The notes beneath the pieces are model-generated. The model was not told where the DNA came from. It saw nothing but the letters and a program-made list of their open reading frames with translations, and ran no database searches. Both the position numbers and the translations under genes were made by a program. From Bacillota bacterium (GTDB lineage Bacteria > Bacillota > Clostridia > Lachnospirales > Lachnospiraceae): 64,000 bases of DNA. How positions within the stretch are numbered: position 1 is the first letter of the stretch; the number at the start of each line of letters is the position of its first letter. Of the stretch, positions 8,060 through 16,392 are shown piece after piece. The DNA is taken from contig JAEZLH010000011.1 in NCBI GenBank assembly GCA_023435895.1, positions 60,932 to 124,931 of the forward strand. Direction: 5' to 3'.

Positions 8060-8195
8060 AATATCCTCCATTCTGACGCTATTTAAGCGACCTAACTATT
8101 TAATTTTCAACGTTCTTCACAGAAGAATTCGCAGTAAAAGAAAGCTTCGTAAGCAAATCGCGAAGTCAGACTGATACCTAATTCTTTTACTTGGT

Positions 8196-8354
8196 AATAT
8201 CGCTGTTGTTCTATGGTCACCCATAGAGTTTTTCGATATATAACGTACCCAAAGTGTACGAGAGAGCATCCGCCGAAAATTCGATAACTCCCTACCTCGT
8301 CGACCTCCAAATTACGAAGTGTATACTTCGTACCCAATAGAGGTGCATGGCGCT
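8196..8354 (-). ncRNA. glmS ribozyme/riboswitch (glucosamine-6-phosphate-activated self-cleaving RNA)
   Basis: On the minus strand the leader reads TTAGCGCC at 8356-8349, then GACGAGGTAGGGAGTTATCG, TTTTCGGCGGATGC and CTATGGGTGACCATAG. These are the conserved P2, P2.1, J2/2a and P4 segments of the glmS ribozyme. The expected cleavage site lies between A (8354) and G (8353) of AGCGCC. The core ends near 8196, about 135 bases before the glmS start. When glucosamine-6-phosphate accumulates the RNA cuts itself and the mRNA is degraded, giving product feedback on glmS. A 76-codon open frame through this region is incidental. Confidence 0.95.
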
Positions 8355-9071
8355 AATTTAAACATTTCTGTTAGATGGATCTTGGGTTGATCCGTGTGAA
8401 CGGTTCCTATGATATCACAATTACATTCTATGCAACTATCCTCCTTCCTGCTATTCATCTCTGTTAATTAATAAATAATTTTTAAAAGGTTATATTGTTG
8501 ATTTAATAAAAGCAACTGTAATTATACCTTTCTTAGCTCAACACATATCATTATAAATGCCATTGCGATGGTCTTATGTTAACATTCAGAACATGAAAAG
8601 TCAATGCTAACTCCTTCCATGCTGCTTCTTTGGCTTAACTAATTTTCGTCTTTCTGTTACGGTTATATGCTTGAACTTGCAATCGTTACATAGTCTATTT
8701 AGCACTTTATAATAAGTCTTTTCAATATTACACAAATATAATAATCAGCTTCTTACCTCAAAATTTTTCACTCTGTCACCTGCAATGTTCCTTCTGTATC
8801 TAAAAGATTGCTTTCATATCCATAAAATTCCTTCTGTATCTAAAAGTTTCCTTCTATATCAAAAAGACCACCTATATAGAGGCAATCTTGTCCAATTACA
8901 AAATGTAATCAAAATAGCTTCTATACAAATGGTCTATGCATTTACTCTTCCACTGATTCCTTGATTCGTAATTTAATCGAATCATTAGAAACATCCAATG
9001 TCATTTAAGAAAAGCCCTTTTTCTCAGCTTTTCCCCATCAACCTAATGTTCCCTTATTTTCTAACAATCCA
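8355..9071. other. Intergenic region upstream of the glmS ribozyme
   Basis: About 700 bases between the ribozyme and the chemoreceptor gene hold no credible frame. The glmS promoter should lie near 8390-8450 on the minus strand. TTGCAT followed about 16 bases later by ATCATA is a weak candidate. A 20-base-period tandem repeat is at 8788-8867. Confidence 0.5.
8788..8867. repeat. Four tandem 20-base units, consensus TTCCTTCTGTATCTAAAAGN
   Basis: Units begin exactly every 20 bases at 8788, 8808, 8828 and 8848. Units 1 and 3 share the same first 19 bases, unit 4 differs at two positions (CTATATCAAAAAG), and unit 2 is diverged (about 13/20). It lies between the chemoreceptor gene's 3' end and the distant glmS leader. 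The 20-base period is close to two helical turns, so every copy would present on the same DNA face. Confidence 0.75.
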
Positions 9072-10865
9072 TTAGATCTTATATTTACTCAGATCCTCCT
9101 GGAAGTTCTTAATCATGGAATCGAATACATTGATTTGATGGGATAATTCATTAATCTGATCCATGTAAATAGCAACATTAGAACTTGCTTCTTCGGTTGC
9201 TGCAGAATTCTCTTCTGCAATTGCAGCCAAGCTGTGCATATTATCAAAGATTGAGGAAATATGATCCGCTTCCTTCTTCAGTTCCTTGGAGGTTTGAATC
9301 ATCAATTCGGACACACCCTTCAGGTTCTGGTTGGACTGACTGGATACATTTACTGCATCCGTAAGCTTCACACCTTCCTTCTCAAGTACGTTGTATTGTA
9401 TATCAATATCGCTTACAACACCACCGATACTCTTTACGAATTCCGTTAAATTATCATTGATTTCAGATACTGCCTTATTGGTTTCAACGGACAGTCTTCT
9501 TACTTCGTCCGCTACTACCGCAAAGCCTTTACCGGCATCCCCTGCCCTTGCTGCCTCAATGGATGCATTCAACGCCAAGAGGTTAATTTGCTTCGCAATT
9601 GCGGAGACGATGGATACGATCTCTGTAATGCCTGCCGCATTCTTTTGAAGTTCATTGCTGTTCTCTCTAATTGCTTTAAACTGTACAAGAACATTATTAA
9701 TCTCCATGGTGGTATCATGTACATTGCCAAAGCTGCTCTCCAGATTGGACATTGCAATTTCAATTTTATCTTTATTATCCTGACTTGCATCGGAAATTCT
9801 AGTTACATTCATAATACTTTCATTTAATATAGATACAGAATTCTCGGTATCCTCGGCCTGGGTTGTTGCAGCAATCGCAACCTCATCCAGTACTGCAGTG
9901 ATATCATTGGAGGTATCCTGCATGGTATGTGCTATATCCGTAACCGAATGATTAAAGGTATACATCTCATCCACGATTGCATTAAAGCCGATAAAGTCTT
10001 TTTGAACACTGCGCTTGATATCATTGAGTATATCAAAAAGTTCCTCGTTCTCATCCTTTGACTTCACAACCAGATATTCTACAAAGTCTCCGGAACTAAG
10101 TCTCTTTAATTCCCTCATTAATAACTTTTGAGGGCGATTCAACAAGGATGTACTGATTGCTGTTGCAACAAGAGTAATCACTCCAAGAATTGCAGCATGA
10201 ACTTTATTCGGTAACAATAATAACCCTGCTAAAGTTACAACAACTGTATTAAATACGGACGCCTTTAATGCTACTTTCTTAATGACACCAAAGGAAAGCA
10301 ATTGGTTTATGTGGTATTTCTTGGTATATTGTATTTCTTTCTCAAAGGTAAGTTTAATCTGAACTCCATCTGCGTTCTCTTCAATTAATTCGTGGTCAAT
10401 TTTTTCTTTAAAGAAGGCGGCTGTTCCGTTAATCAAACCAAACAGATAATGCTGCATGCCTCGATTGGAACGATAGGTAAAAATAATCTGGTGGGACGAT
10501 ATCGGCTTAACATCCAAAATTGGAGGTTTTGCTCCGGCAAATCTTTTCATAACAATAACATGAACATCATTCATCGATTTTAAAAACTGATACGCTGATT
10601 CATGACGGAAAAATCCGGGATAGTTCTTACTAAAGGTCTGAATATTCTGTTCCCCCATTATGCCCCAAATCTCTTTATGATCTTTACCGACCAAATTACC
10701 TACATGATCAACAATACCGGCTGCAATCTTGTCGTCAACGTCCTGAAGTGGCGTAAATATTACGTCCTGCGGTAAACCGTTGGCTGCTAGTGCTTTATTC
10801 ACTACTTCATTTCCGAATAATGCACGGCAAGATTCTATCCAAGATGAAACTACTGTACCCTTCAT
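9072..10865 (-). CDS. Methyl-accepting chemotaxis protein with N-terminal H-NOX haem sensor domain
   Basis: 597 residues. Residues 1 to about 182 form an H-NOX (haem-NO/O2-binding) domain. The proximal haem ligand is His102 and the propionate-binding YxSxR motif is Tyr131-Ser133-Arg135, at the same numbering as Thermoanaerobacter H-NOX. Trp9, Asn74 and Tyr140, the distal residues that stabilise bound O2, are all present. Two membrane helices span about 199-242, then a HAMP-like segment (NRPQKLLMRELKRLSSGDFVEY) and the methyl-accepting signalling domain with its hairpin tip (LLALNASIEAARAGDAGKGFAVVADEVRRLS). AGGAGG precedes the ATG. It should couple gas binding to chemotaxis through CheW/CheA, which are not in this window. 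Confidence 0.95.
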   Translation of the reverse strand: MKGTVVSSWIESCRALFGNEVVNKALAANGLPQDVIFTPLQDVDDKIAAGIVDHVGNLVGKDHKEIWGIMGEQNIQTFSKNYPGFFRHESAYQFLKSMNDVHVIVMKRFAGAKPPILDVKPISSHQIIFTYRSNRGMQHYLFGLINGTAAFFKEKIDHELIEENADGVQIKLTFEKEIQYTKKYHINQLLSFGVIKKVALKASVFNTVVVTLAGLLLLPNKVHAAILGVITLVATAISTSLLNRPQKLLMRELKRLSSGDFVEYLVVKSKDENEELFDILNDIKRSVQKDFIGFNAIVDEMYTFNHSVTDIAHTMQDTSNDITAVLDEVAIAATTQAEDTENSVSILNESIMNVTRISDASQDNKDKIEIAMSNLESSFGNVHDTTMEINNVLVQFKAIRENSNELQKNAAGITEIVSIVSAIAKQINLLALNASIEAARAGDAGKGFAVVADEVRRLSVETNKAVSEINDNLTEFVKSIGGVVSDIDIQYNVLEKEGVKLTDAVNVSSQSNQNLKGVSELMIQTSKELKKEADHISSIFDNMHSLAAIAEENSAATEEASSNVAIYMDQINELSHQINVFDSMIKNFQEDLSKYKI

Positions 10866-10904
10866 CTGCTACCTCCTTTGTTGATATTTACAATATATTA
10901 TCAT

Positions 10905-10931
10905 TTTATACCACATTTTGAAATTAATCAA
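10905..10931 (-). promoter_or_regulatory. Candidate sigma-A-type promoter of the H-NOX chemoreceptor gene
   Basis: Minus strand: TTGATT (10931-10926), 15-base spacer, TATAAA (10910-10905) preceded by TGG, i.e. an extended -10. The short spacer is partly compensated by the TG motif. About 40 bases separate it from the ATG. Confidence 0.4.
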
Positions 10932-11296
10932 GCAATATAGAAATAAGAATCATTACTAATGTTATCATTCATTTCCATTTCTTACATTAAAATCAGGCGG
11001 AATATATGTCCATCGAAGAGCATGTGTAAGTCCCCTACTATTGTGTTACACCCTCTTAAAATCCACTTATATTCCTCTTTCATAAGCGGCTAAGTAACCT
11101 AAGATTACATCACCCTATAGTAATACCTTCTGCCTAATCTTATAAATCTAAAAATAATAAGCCCAAATGCTACTATCTCGTCATTAATAACGTATCACTT
11201 TTATCGAAAGACTCGGCAGAAGTAGATAGAGGCAAATACCCCAATGAATCCTTGTACTACCTAATAGTCTAACCGCTTTTTATAAATCAAACTAAC
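10932..11296. other. Intergenic region, nothing recognised
   Basis: About 365 AT-rich bases between the chemoreceptor promoter and the small gene at 11297-11443. No frame with a ribosome-binding site, repeat or strong hairpin was seen on either strand. Confidence 0.5.
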
Positions 11297-11443
11297 TTAA
11301 TACTTATTATTTTGCCTACCAATTCCTTCTCGTCTTACATTATGCTCTTGATTTTGATTCTTTGGTTTTTCTGACTCCGTTATGCTATTAAATTTATCTT
11401 GTTCTCTTTGTTCCCTTGTTTTCTCTCTTTTCTTCTGATCCAT
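11297..11443 (-). CDS. Small highly charged hypothetical protein (48 aa)
   Basis: A 48-codon frame starts at the ATG at 11443 with GAGGTG seven bases upstream and stops at 11297. It begins MDQKKREKTREQREQDKF and ends RREGIGRQNNKY. It is almost entirely Lys/Arg/Glu/Gln/Asn with no hydrophobic core, so it is probably disordered or a single charged helix. The composition recalls small basic proteins of spore-formers, but I cannot assign a family. It stands alone, followed by the chemoreceptor gene in the same orientation. Confidence 0.6.
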   Translation of the reverse strand: MDQKKREKTREQREQDKFNSITESEKPKNQNQEHNVRREGIGRQNNKY

Positions 11444-11659
11444 ATTTACACCTCGATTTTATTATTTGAGAAAATCCTTACTTGTCCAGATTTTAATGAA
11501 ATATAAACACAAAATCTTTCTTTCATCCTCCACCATATTATTTGTAAACTGCAAAAAAATATGTGCAACCAACATTCATGCTTTAGCAACAAATGCTCTG
11601 CATCCTAGTTCATATTATCGAAACTCAGCACTATATTTTTGCAACATAGTCCTATCGCA

Positions 11660-11688
11660 TTGATAAATTATGGAAATCTTAGTATAGT
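11660..11688 (+). promoter_or_regulatory. Sigma-A promoter of the LytTR-ABC operon
   Basis: TTGATA (11660-11665), exact 17-base spacer, TATAGT (11683-11688). It lies 25 bases before the TTG start of the LytTR gene, whose ribosome-binding site GGAGG follows directly. It matches the vegetative consensus at 9-10 of 12 positions. Confidence 0.75.
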
Positions 11689-11712
11689 TAAGATGATCGG
11701 AGGTGCAGTTGT

Positions 11713-12153
11713 TTGAAAATTCATATTAATGAAAATTCATCGTTAAACGAGTTGGAAATAACTATTAATTGCAATCGTATCAGTCCGGAAGTGGAAAAGC
11801 TTATCTCAAAGCTTCGAGTGATGGATTTAAAATTAACAGGAAAACGAAATAATCAAACCTATATTTTGGATGCTGCCAAAGTTCTTTACATTGATACCGT
11901 AGATAAAAAGACCTTCTTTTATACCAAGCAGGAGATCTATGAGACTGATCTGCGGCTGTATGAATTGGAGGAACAATTGGCTGCCCTTGATTTTATGCGT
12001 GCCGGCAAATCCTGCATCATCAATTTTAATCAAATTTATTCAATAAAAGCAGATATCGATGGAAAGCTGTTAGTTACCATGAACAATGGCGAGAAATTAT
12101 TCGTATCCAGGCAATACGCTCAGGATGTAAAAAGAAAGTTAGGGGTGAAATAA
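11713..12153 (+). CDS. LytTR-domain DNA-binding regulator
   Basis: 146 residues from a TTG start at 11713, with GGAGG nine bases upstream and no better ATG. The C-terminal half (about residues 45-142) is a LytTR domain: YILDAAKVLYIDTVDKKTFFYT, then ALDFMRAGKSCIINFNQIYSIK and LFVSRQYAQDVKRKLGVK. There is no receiver domain, so it is the stand-alone type that is controlled by a membrane partner. The next gene is exactly such a partner (DUF3021), its ATG overlapping this stop (TAATG). It probably autoregulates the four-gene ABC operon. Confidence 0.9.
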   Translation: MKIHINENSSLNELEITINCNRISPEVEKLISKLRVMDLKLTGKRNNQTYILDAAKVLYIDTVDKKTFFYTKQEIYETDLRLYELEEQLAALDFMRAGKSCIINFNQIYSIKADIDGKLLVTMNNGEKLFVSRQYAQDVKRKLGVK

Positions 12154-12647
12154 TGGAACATACAAATCAGAATAAATATAATTTTTTGGCACAGGTTTTT
12201 ATTCTCTTTGCTTTTGACGTAATCTTTTTGATGATTATAGCAACCCTATTCGGGGATGGGGCTAAGGAGGTATCAAAGTTATATTCTCTTGGTTCCAAAG
12301 GGTTATCCATTCAGACTCTGCTACAGTTTTTATTAAGCTCTTTTGTTGTTATATTTTTTAAAACCTTATTTTTTTCTGAACGAATTTTTAAAAATATGCT
12401 GACCCTGTGGAGAACTGTTCTGATGCTGTTCTTCATCCTATCCTCCGTTATTTTGTTCATTATAATTTTTGACTGGTTTTCCCTTGATAATTTAGCCGGA
12501 TGGATTGGATTTTCTATCTGTTTTGTGATTGGGTTTGTTGGCAGTATGTTATTTATGCTTATCAAGACAAGAATGGAAAATAAAAAGTACAACGAACTTT
12601 TAAGTGATTACAAAAACAATCATAGGGGGAATGAAGTCGATGAATAG
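12153..12647 (+). CDS. DUF3021-type four-helix membrane protein
   Basis: 164 residues with four hydrophobic helices (about 12-30, 55-70, 85-108 and 113-137) and a hydrophilic Asn/Lys-rich tail. This arrangement beside a LytTR gene is the hallmark of the DUF3021 family, thought to restrain or signal to the LytTR protein at the membrane. The ATG overlaps the preceding stop by one base, and the ABC ATPase start lies inside its last codons, so the operon is tightly coupled. Confidence 0.85.
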   Translation: MEHTNQNKYNFLAQVFILFAFDVIFLMIIATLFGDGAKEVSKLYSLGSKGLSIQTLLQFLLSSFVVIFFKTLFFSERIFKNMLTLWRTVLMLFFILSSVILFIIIFDWFSLDNLAGWIGFSICFVIGFVGSMLFMLIKTRMENKKYNELLSDYKNNHRGNEVDE

Positions 12648-13482
12648 TATTGTTATACAAAATCTTTCAAAGTCCTTCCAGGACAAAAATGTTCTAAAGG
12701 ACATTTCCTTCCACGTAGCTGAAGGAGAAATCTTTGGATTGCTTGGTCCTTCGGGTGCCGGAAAGACTACCTTAATTAAAATTTTAACCGGACAATTACC
12801 CTATAAGGGTAAAGCTAAAATCCTTGATAAAAGCTGTGATAAACTGGATCGGTGCATCTATTCAGAGATTGGCATGATGTTAGATAACACAGGAGTTTAT
12901 GATCGTTTATCCTGTTATGATAATCTGCTGCTCTTTACCAAGCTCCACGGGGTAAACAAAGACGCCATACCAACAATTCTTAACCGAGTAGGACTGACTA
13001 ATCATAAAGTTCTAGCCGGAAAACTATCAAAAGGAATGAGGCAGCGATTAGTTCTTGCAAGAGCGCTCCTTCACCAACCTAAAATTCTGTTCCTAGATGA
13101 GCCCACCAGTGGACTTGACCCTTCCACCGCACAAGAGATTCATACCCTGCTCCTTGAGATCAAACAAGAAGGTGCCACCATATTTCTCACCACCCACAAT
13201 ATGGAGGAAGCATATCAGCTCTGCGATCACATCGCACTCTTGAATGACGGAGCTATTGTGGAGTACGGAGTTCCTGATGAACTATGCCGAAAATATAACA
13301 CCACCAACACCATTACTTTATTATGCAAGGATGGGAACTCTGTTACTCTCACCAACCACCCTGATTCGGCCGAAGAAATTGCTCGCTATTTTTCTAACAG
13401 CCTTGTGGAAGCAATTCATTCCTCCGAGCCCTCTCTTGGTACTGTATTTTTGGCTCTCACCGGAAAGGAGTTAAACATATGA
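12640..13482 (+). CDS. ABC transporter ATP-binding protein
   Basis: 280 residues from the ATG at 12640, chosen because AGGGGGA lies nine bases upstream; an ATG at 12631 touches the site directly. Walker A is GLLGPSGAGKTT, the signature LSKGMRQRLVLARAL, Walker B ILFLDEPTSGLDP, and the H-loop THNMEEAYQ. The roughly 75 residues after the core are typical of DrrA/CcmA-type exporters. It pairs with the ABC-2 permease whose ATG overlaps this stop by four bases. The likely role is drug or bacteriocin efflux or envelope-stress protection controlled by the LytTR pair. Confidence 0.9.
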   Translation: MNSIVIQNLSKSFQDKNVLKDISFHVAEGEIFGLLGPSGAGKTTLIKILTGQLPYKGKAKILDKSCDKLDRCIYSEIGMMLDNTGVYDRLSCYDNLLLFTKLHGVNKDAIPTILNRVGLTNHKVLAGKLSKGMRQRLVLARALLHQPKILFLDEPTSGLDPSTAQEIHTLLLEIKQEGATIFLTTHNMEEAYQLCDHIALLNDGAIVEYGVPDELCRKYNTTNTITLLCKDGNSVTLTNHPDSAEEIARYFSNSLVEAIHSSEPSLGTVFLALTGKELNI

Positions 13483-14171
13483 TTCGCGTTCAGAACATCC
13501 CCGCCTTATTGATAAAGCAAATAAAGGATACTTTAAAGAATACCCCTATCCTAGTGTTATTCTTTGTATACCCCATTATCGCTTTTATGATGACCAGCGC
13601 CATGAAGAATCAACCGGGTGTTGAAAGCTTTATTACAATATTCGCAACCATGCACTGCGTTTTTACTCCTGTGATAACAATGTCCTCCATTCTTTCTGAG
13701 GAAAAGGAAAATAATACACTACGGGTATTGATTATGTCTAATGTAACCCTGAAAGAATATTTCATCAGCATCGGAGGCTTTGTGTTGATAACCACCTTGA
13801 TCACCGGGAGTTCTTTTCTTTTCATTGCCAATAAGACTCCTTTAGGTTCACTGACCTTTCTGCTGTCATTGTTGCTTGGTAGTATGATATCCATTATTCT
13901 TGGAATCTGCATCGGTCTATATGCCAAAAATGCTTCTGCTGCCAACGGGTTAGCCGTTCCCTTGGGTATGGTATTTGCTTTTCTTCCGATGCTGGCAGGT
14001 TTTAATAAAGGGGTGGAAACTTTCTCAAGGTTTACCTATGGTCAGCAAATTGCATATTTGATGAATAAGGGTTCACTCAGTGGATTTGGCATCATCATAA
14101 TCTGCATTAATGTAATCGTTCTAGCAGCTGCTGCCACCGTCTTGTTTCGAAGGAGTCTTAGAGAAGAATAA
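13479..14171 (+). CDS. ABC-2-type transporter permease
   Basis: 230 residues and six predicted helices. The sequence includes ILSEEKENNTLRVLIMS, the conserved cytoplasmic E-E-x-x-x-T-L segment of ABC-2 permeases. It is the last gene of the LytTR-DUF3021-ATPase-permease operon (ATGA overlap with the ATPase gene). The convergent amrS gene ends 11 bases downstream, with no strong terminator visible between them. Confidence 0.9.
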   Translation: MIRVQNIPALLIKQIKDTLKNTPILVLFFVYPIIAFMMTSAMKNQPGVESFITIFATMHCVFTPVITMSSILSEEKENNTLRVLIMSNVTLKEYFISIGGFVLITTLITGSSFLFIANKTPLGSLTFLLSLLLGSMISIILGICIGLYAKNASAANGLAVPLGMVFAFLPMLAGFNKGVETFSRFTYGQQIAYLMNKGSLSGFGIIIICINVIVLAAAATVLFRRSLREE

Positions 14172-14182
14172 GAAGGGTGATA

Positions 14183-15010
14183 TTAGCAATTACCCTCATA
14201 TACGTACCTCAAATTTTTTCTTGCAATTTCGGCAAGATGATATACTCGTTCGACCGGAGTTGCCTCCCTATCCCTCATCTTATAGTTTGGAAAGAAACGG
14301 GATATATGGAGTGCAATATCCGGTCGTACTGAGGCAATCCATTTACTTAACTCTTCCATCTCCTCATCCGAATCATTCTCGCCCGGTACAATCAATGTTG
14401 TAATCTCAACATGAGCCTTGGCGGCGGCAAGTTCTATGGACTTCTTCACTGTTTGCAAGTCTCCTCCAAGCCTATTATAATATTCTTCTGTAAATCCCTT
14501 CAGGTCAATATTAAATGCATCAATATAAGGCAATAATTCTTTTAATGGCTCTTCACAGATATATCCGTTTGTCACTACAACATTATTCAGTTCTTTTACC
14601 GTTGCAAGCTTCGCGCAATCCCTGACGAATTCATAACCAATCAACGGTTCATTATAGGTATAAGCAATTCCGATATTTCCACTTCTTTTATAATATAAAG
14701 CTTTCTCAACTAGTTCCTCACAACTTAGCCTACCCGTTTCCACTTCACCACTTCCAACCATGGAGATATCACTGTTTTGACAGAAGGAACATATTAAATT
14801 ACAGCCGTAGCTGCCAACGGATAAAATCTTACTTCCCGGATGGAAATGATAGAGGGGCTTCTTTTCAATGGGATCCAATGCCATCGCAGTTATTTTTCCA
14901 TAATTATCACTGATTACCTGGTTGCTACTGTTTCGTCTTGCTCGACATAAACCGATTTGACCTTCTTCCAGCTTACAGTGATGGGGACAGATTACACATT
15001 CCACTTTCAT
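14183..15010 (-). CDS. amrS: AmmeMemoRadiSam system radical SAM enzyme
   Basis: 275 residues. The radical SAM cluster motif is CNLICSFC (CxxxCxxC, about residues 69-76), an N-terminal CVICPHHC...GLCRAR cysteine region precedes it, and a partial TIM barrel follows (YTYNEPLIGYEFV, VVTNGY, IDLKGFTEEYY). This is the PflA-like family that co-occurs with Memo and AMMECR1 proteins. Its start overlaps the stop of the Memo-AMMECR1 gene by four bases, so the pair is translationally coupled. The chemical reaction of this conserved trio is, to my knowledge, not firmly established. Confidence 0.92.
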   Translation of the reverse strand: MKVECVICPHHCKLEEGQIGLCRARRNSSNQVISDNYGKITAMALDPIEKKPLYHFHPGSKILSVGSYGCNLICSFCQNSDISMVGSGEVETGRLSCEELVEKALYYKRSGNIGIAYTYNEPLIGYEFVRDCAKLATVKELNNVVVTNGYICEEPLKELLPYIDAFNIDLKGFTEEYYNRLGGDLQTVKKSIELAAAKAHVEITTLIVPGENDSDEEMEELSKWIASVRPDIALHISRFFPNYKMRDREATPVERVYHLAEIARKNLRYVYEGNC

Positions 15011-16392
15011 TTATGCCTCACCACCTCAAACCGCTCCATGGTATAGGGTTCATTATTATAGATCCCTGCCTTCTTTCTTGCAATCTCAAGCTGACGTTCT
15101 ATCGTATCAACTCCCTCTAGATTTGGGAGCAACAGCCCTCTCTTTTTACCTGCACTGACAATCACACCATATCGCTCTACATCAAGTTCTTCTTTAGATT
15201 TAATGGCTTGAGGTTCACCCAGTACATCCACACTGTATACCAGTTCCTCTAACTCCTGTTCTGTTACGGGAGGGAACCTGGGATCTTCCATACCTGCACT
15301 GATTGCATTGCGAAATATTTCTCTTGCAACACTTCCGGTTACTGGTGCAATGGTTCCAATGCAACCCCGTAGACTTCCATGCTTCTTTAAGGAGACGAAT
15401 ACTCCCGCTTTCTTATTCGTCAACTCCTCGGGCAAATCATCAGGAAGTTTTGCATAGTTTCCACTCTTAATATAGTGTTCTAACGATATCCTTGCCAAAT
15501 GTACATAGATATCCTCCTCCTTTTGACGCTCCCTTGCCAGTTCTCTTTGCTTGTCCGCAAAGATCTCATCAAAATTCCTGTTCTGCTCTTCTCCTGTAAT
15601 CTCATATTCGCAAACGGCATAGCCCACTCCAAAATTCCCTTCATAGGATAACAGCTTCGAATCAACTGCCTTTCCTGATAAAGCTCCTGCCATGATAAGA
15701 AAGGATCGAAGTCCACATTCCGCAGCAGCCTCGCAAAGGTCTGGTGAAATCTCTAATAGCTTTAGAAAATCCCCCTCTTTCATTGCCTCGGTTACTTCCC
15801 TGTCAAATTGAACACCTTCTTTGGCAAACCCATAGGGTCCATCTTCCTTTAACTTATGGGATAAATCGCCGCTTGCCACAAATACGATTTTCCGCTCAAG
15901 CTTGTCCGATGTTTTCATAATGTATTTTCCAAGTCTATAATGATCCGTCAAGTCAAGACCGGATAACCCGATTCTTACCAGCTTGTAATCCTTTAAATAC
16001 TGGTTAATAAAATATAGAGGTACCATGGTTCCATGGTCAAGCGCCCCATCCTTCTCCCCAAGTGTTCCTGCCTCAAGTTGATTTCGTTCTGCACAGTCCT
16101 CCAATGCCTCAACAAAATCCTCATCATAGTTCACTTGAAAGGATATTTGCGGCGCACCGAAACGTCCAAAATTACCCGTTGCACCTTCCCCTGGAGATAT
16201 ATGAAAATAATCCGAATACATAATTGAATGAGGAGTTGTCAAAATTATGGTATCCGGCTGCAGTTCCCCGATACGTCTTGCAATTTCATGATAGCTTTCA
16301 ATTGTCTTATTAACTTTTTCCTCATCTCCCTTGCCGATTTCGGGGATAATAAGGGGTGGATGCGGTACAATAAATGCTCCTAATAATGGCAT
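15007..16392 (-). CDS. Memo-AMMECR1 fusion protein (AmmeMemoRadiSam proteins B and A)
   Basis: 461 residues from the ATG at 16392, which has AGGAGG seven bases upstream; an extension to 16419 adds nine residues before the site. Residues 1 to about 275 are Memo-like (LODA/extradiol-dioxygenase fold): PLLGAFIVPHPPLI, VFVASGDLSHKLKEDGPYGF and GAL. About residues 290-461 are AMMECR1: GVFVSLKKHGSLRGCIGTI, NAISAGMEDPRFPPVT, YGVIVSAGKKRGLLLPNLEG, with Cys in the conserved LRGCIG. The two are separate genes in many archaea and fused in some clostridia. The adjoining radical SAM gene indicates one pathway, possibly modification of a metabolite or RNA. Confidence 0.93.
   Translation of the reverse strand: MPLLGAFIVPHPPLIIPEIGKGDEEKVNKTIESYHEIARRIGELQPDTIILTTPHSIMYSDYFHISPGEGATGNFGRFGAPQISFQVNYDEDFVEALEDCAERNQLEAGTLGEKDGALDHGTMVPLYFINQYLKDYKLVRIGLSGLDLTDHYRLGKYIMKTSDKLERKIVFVASGDLSHKLKEDGPYGFAKEGVQFDREVTEAMKEGDFLKLLEISPDLCEAAAECGLRSFLIMAGALSGKAVDSKLLSYEGNFGVGYAVCEYEITGEEQNRNFDEIFADKQRELARERQKEEDIYVHLARISLEHYIKSGNYAKLPDDLPEELTNKKAGVFVSLKKHGSLRGCIGTIAPVTGSVAREIFRNAISAGMEDPRFPPVTEQELEELVYSVDVLGEPQAIKSKEELDVERYGVIVSAGKKRGLLLPNLEGVDTIERQLEIARKKAGIYNNEPYTMERFEVVRHK

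Noticed and set aside
8107..8337. 76-codon open frame on the minus strand upstream of glmS
   Set aside because: It lies wholly across the glmS ribozyme and its downstream leader; the conserved RNA core explains the sequence and no ribosome-binding site is present.
11466..11663. 65-codon plus-strand frame before the LytTR gene
   Set aside because: No ribosome-binding site, and it ends in the promoter region of the LytTR operon.
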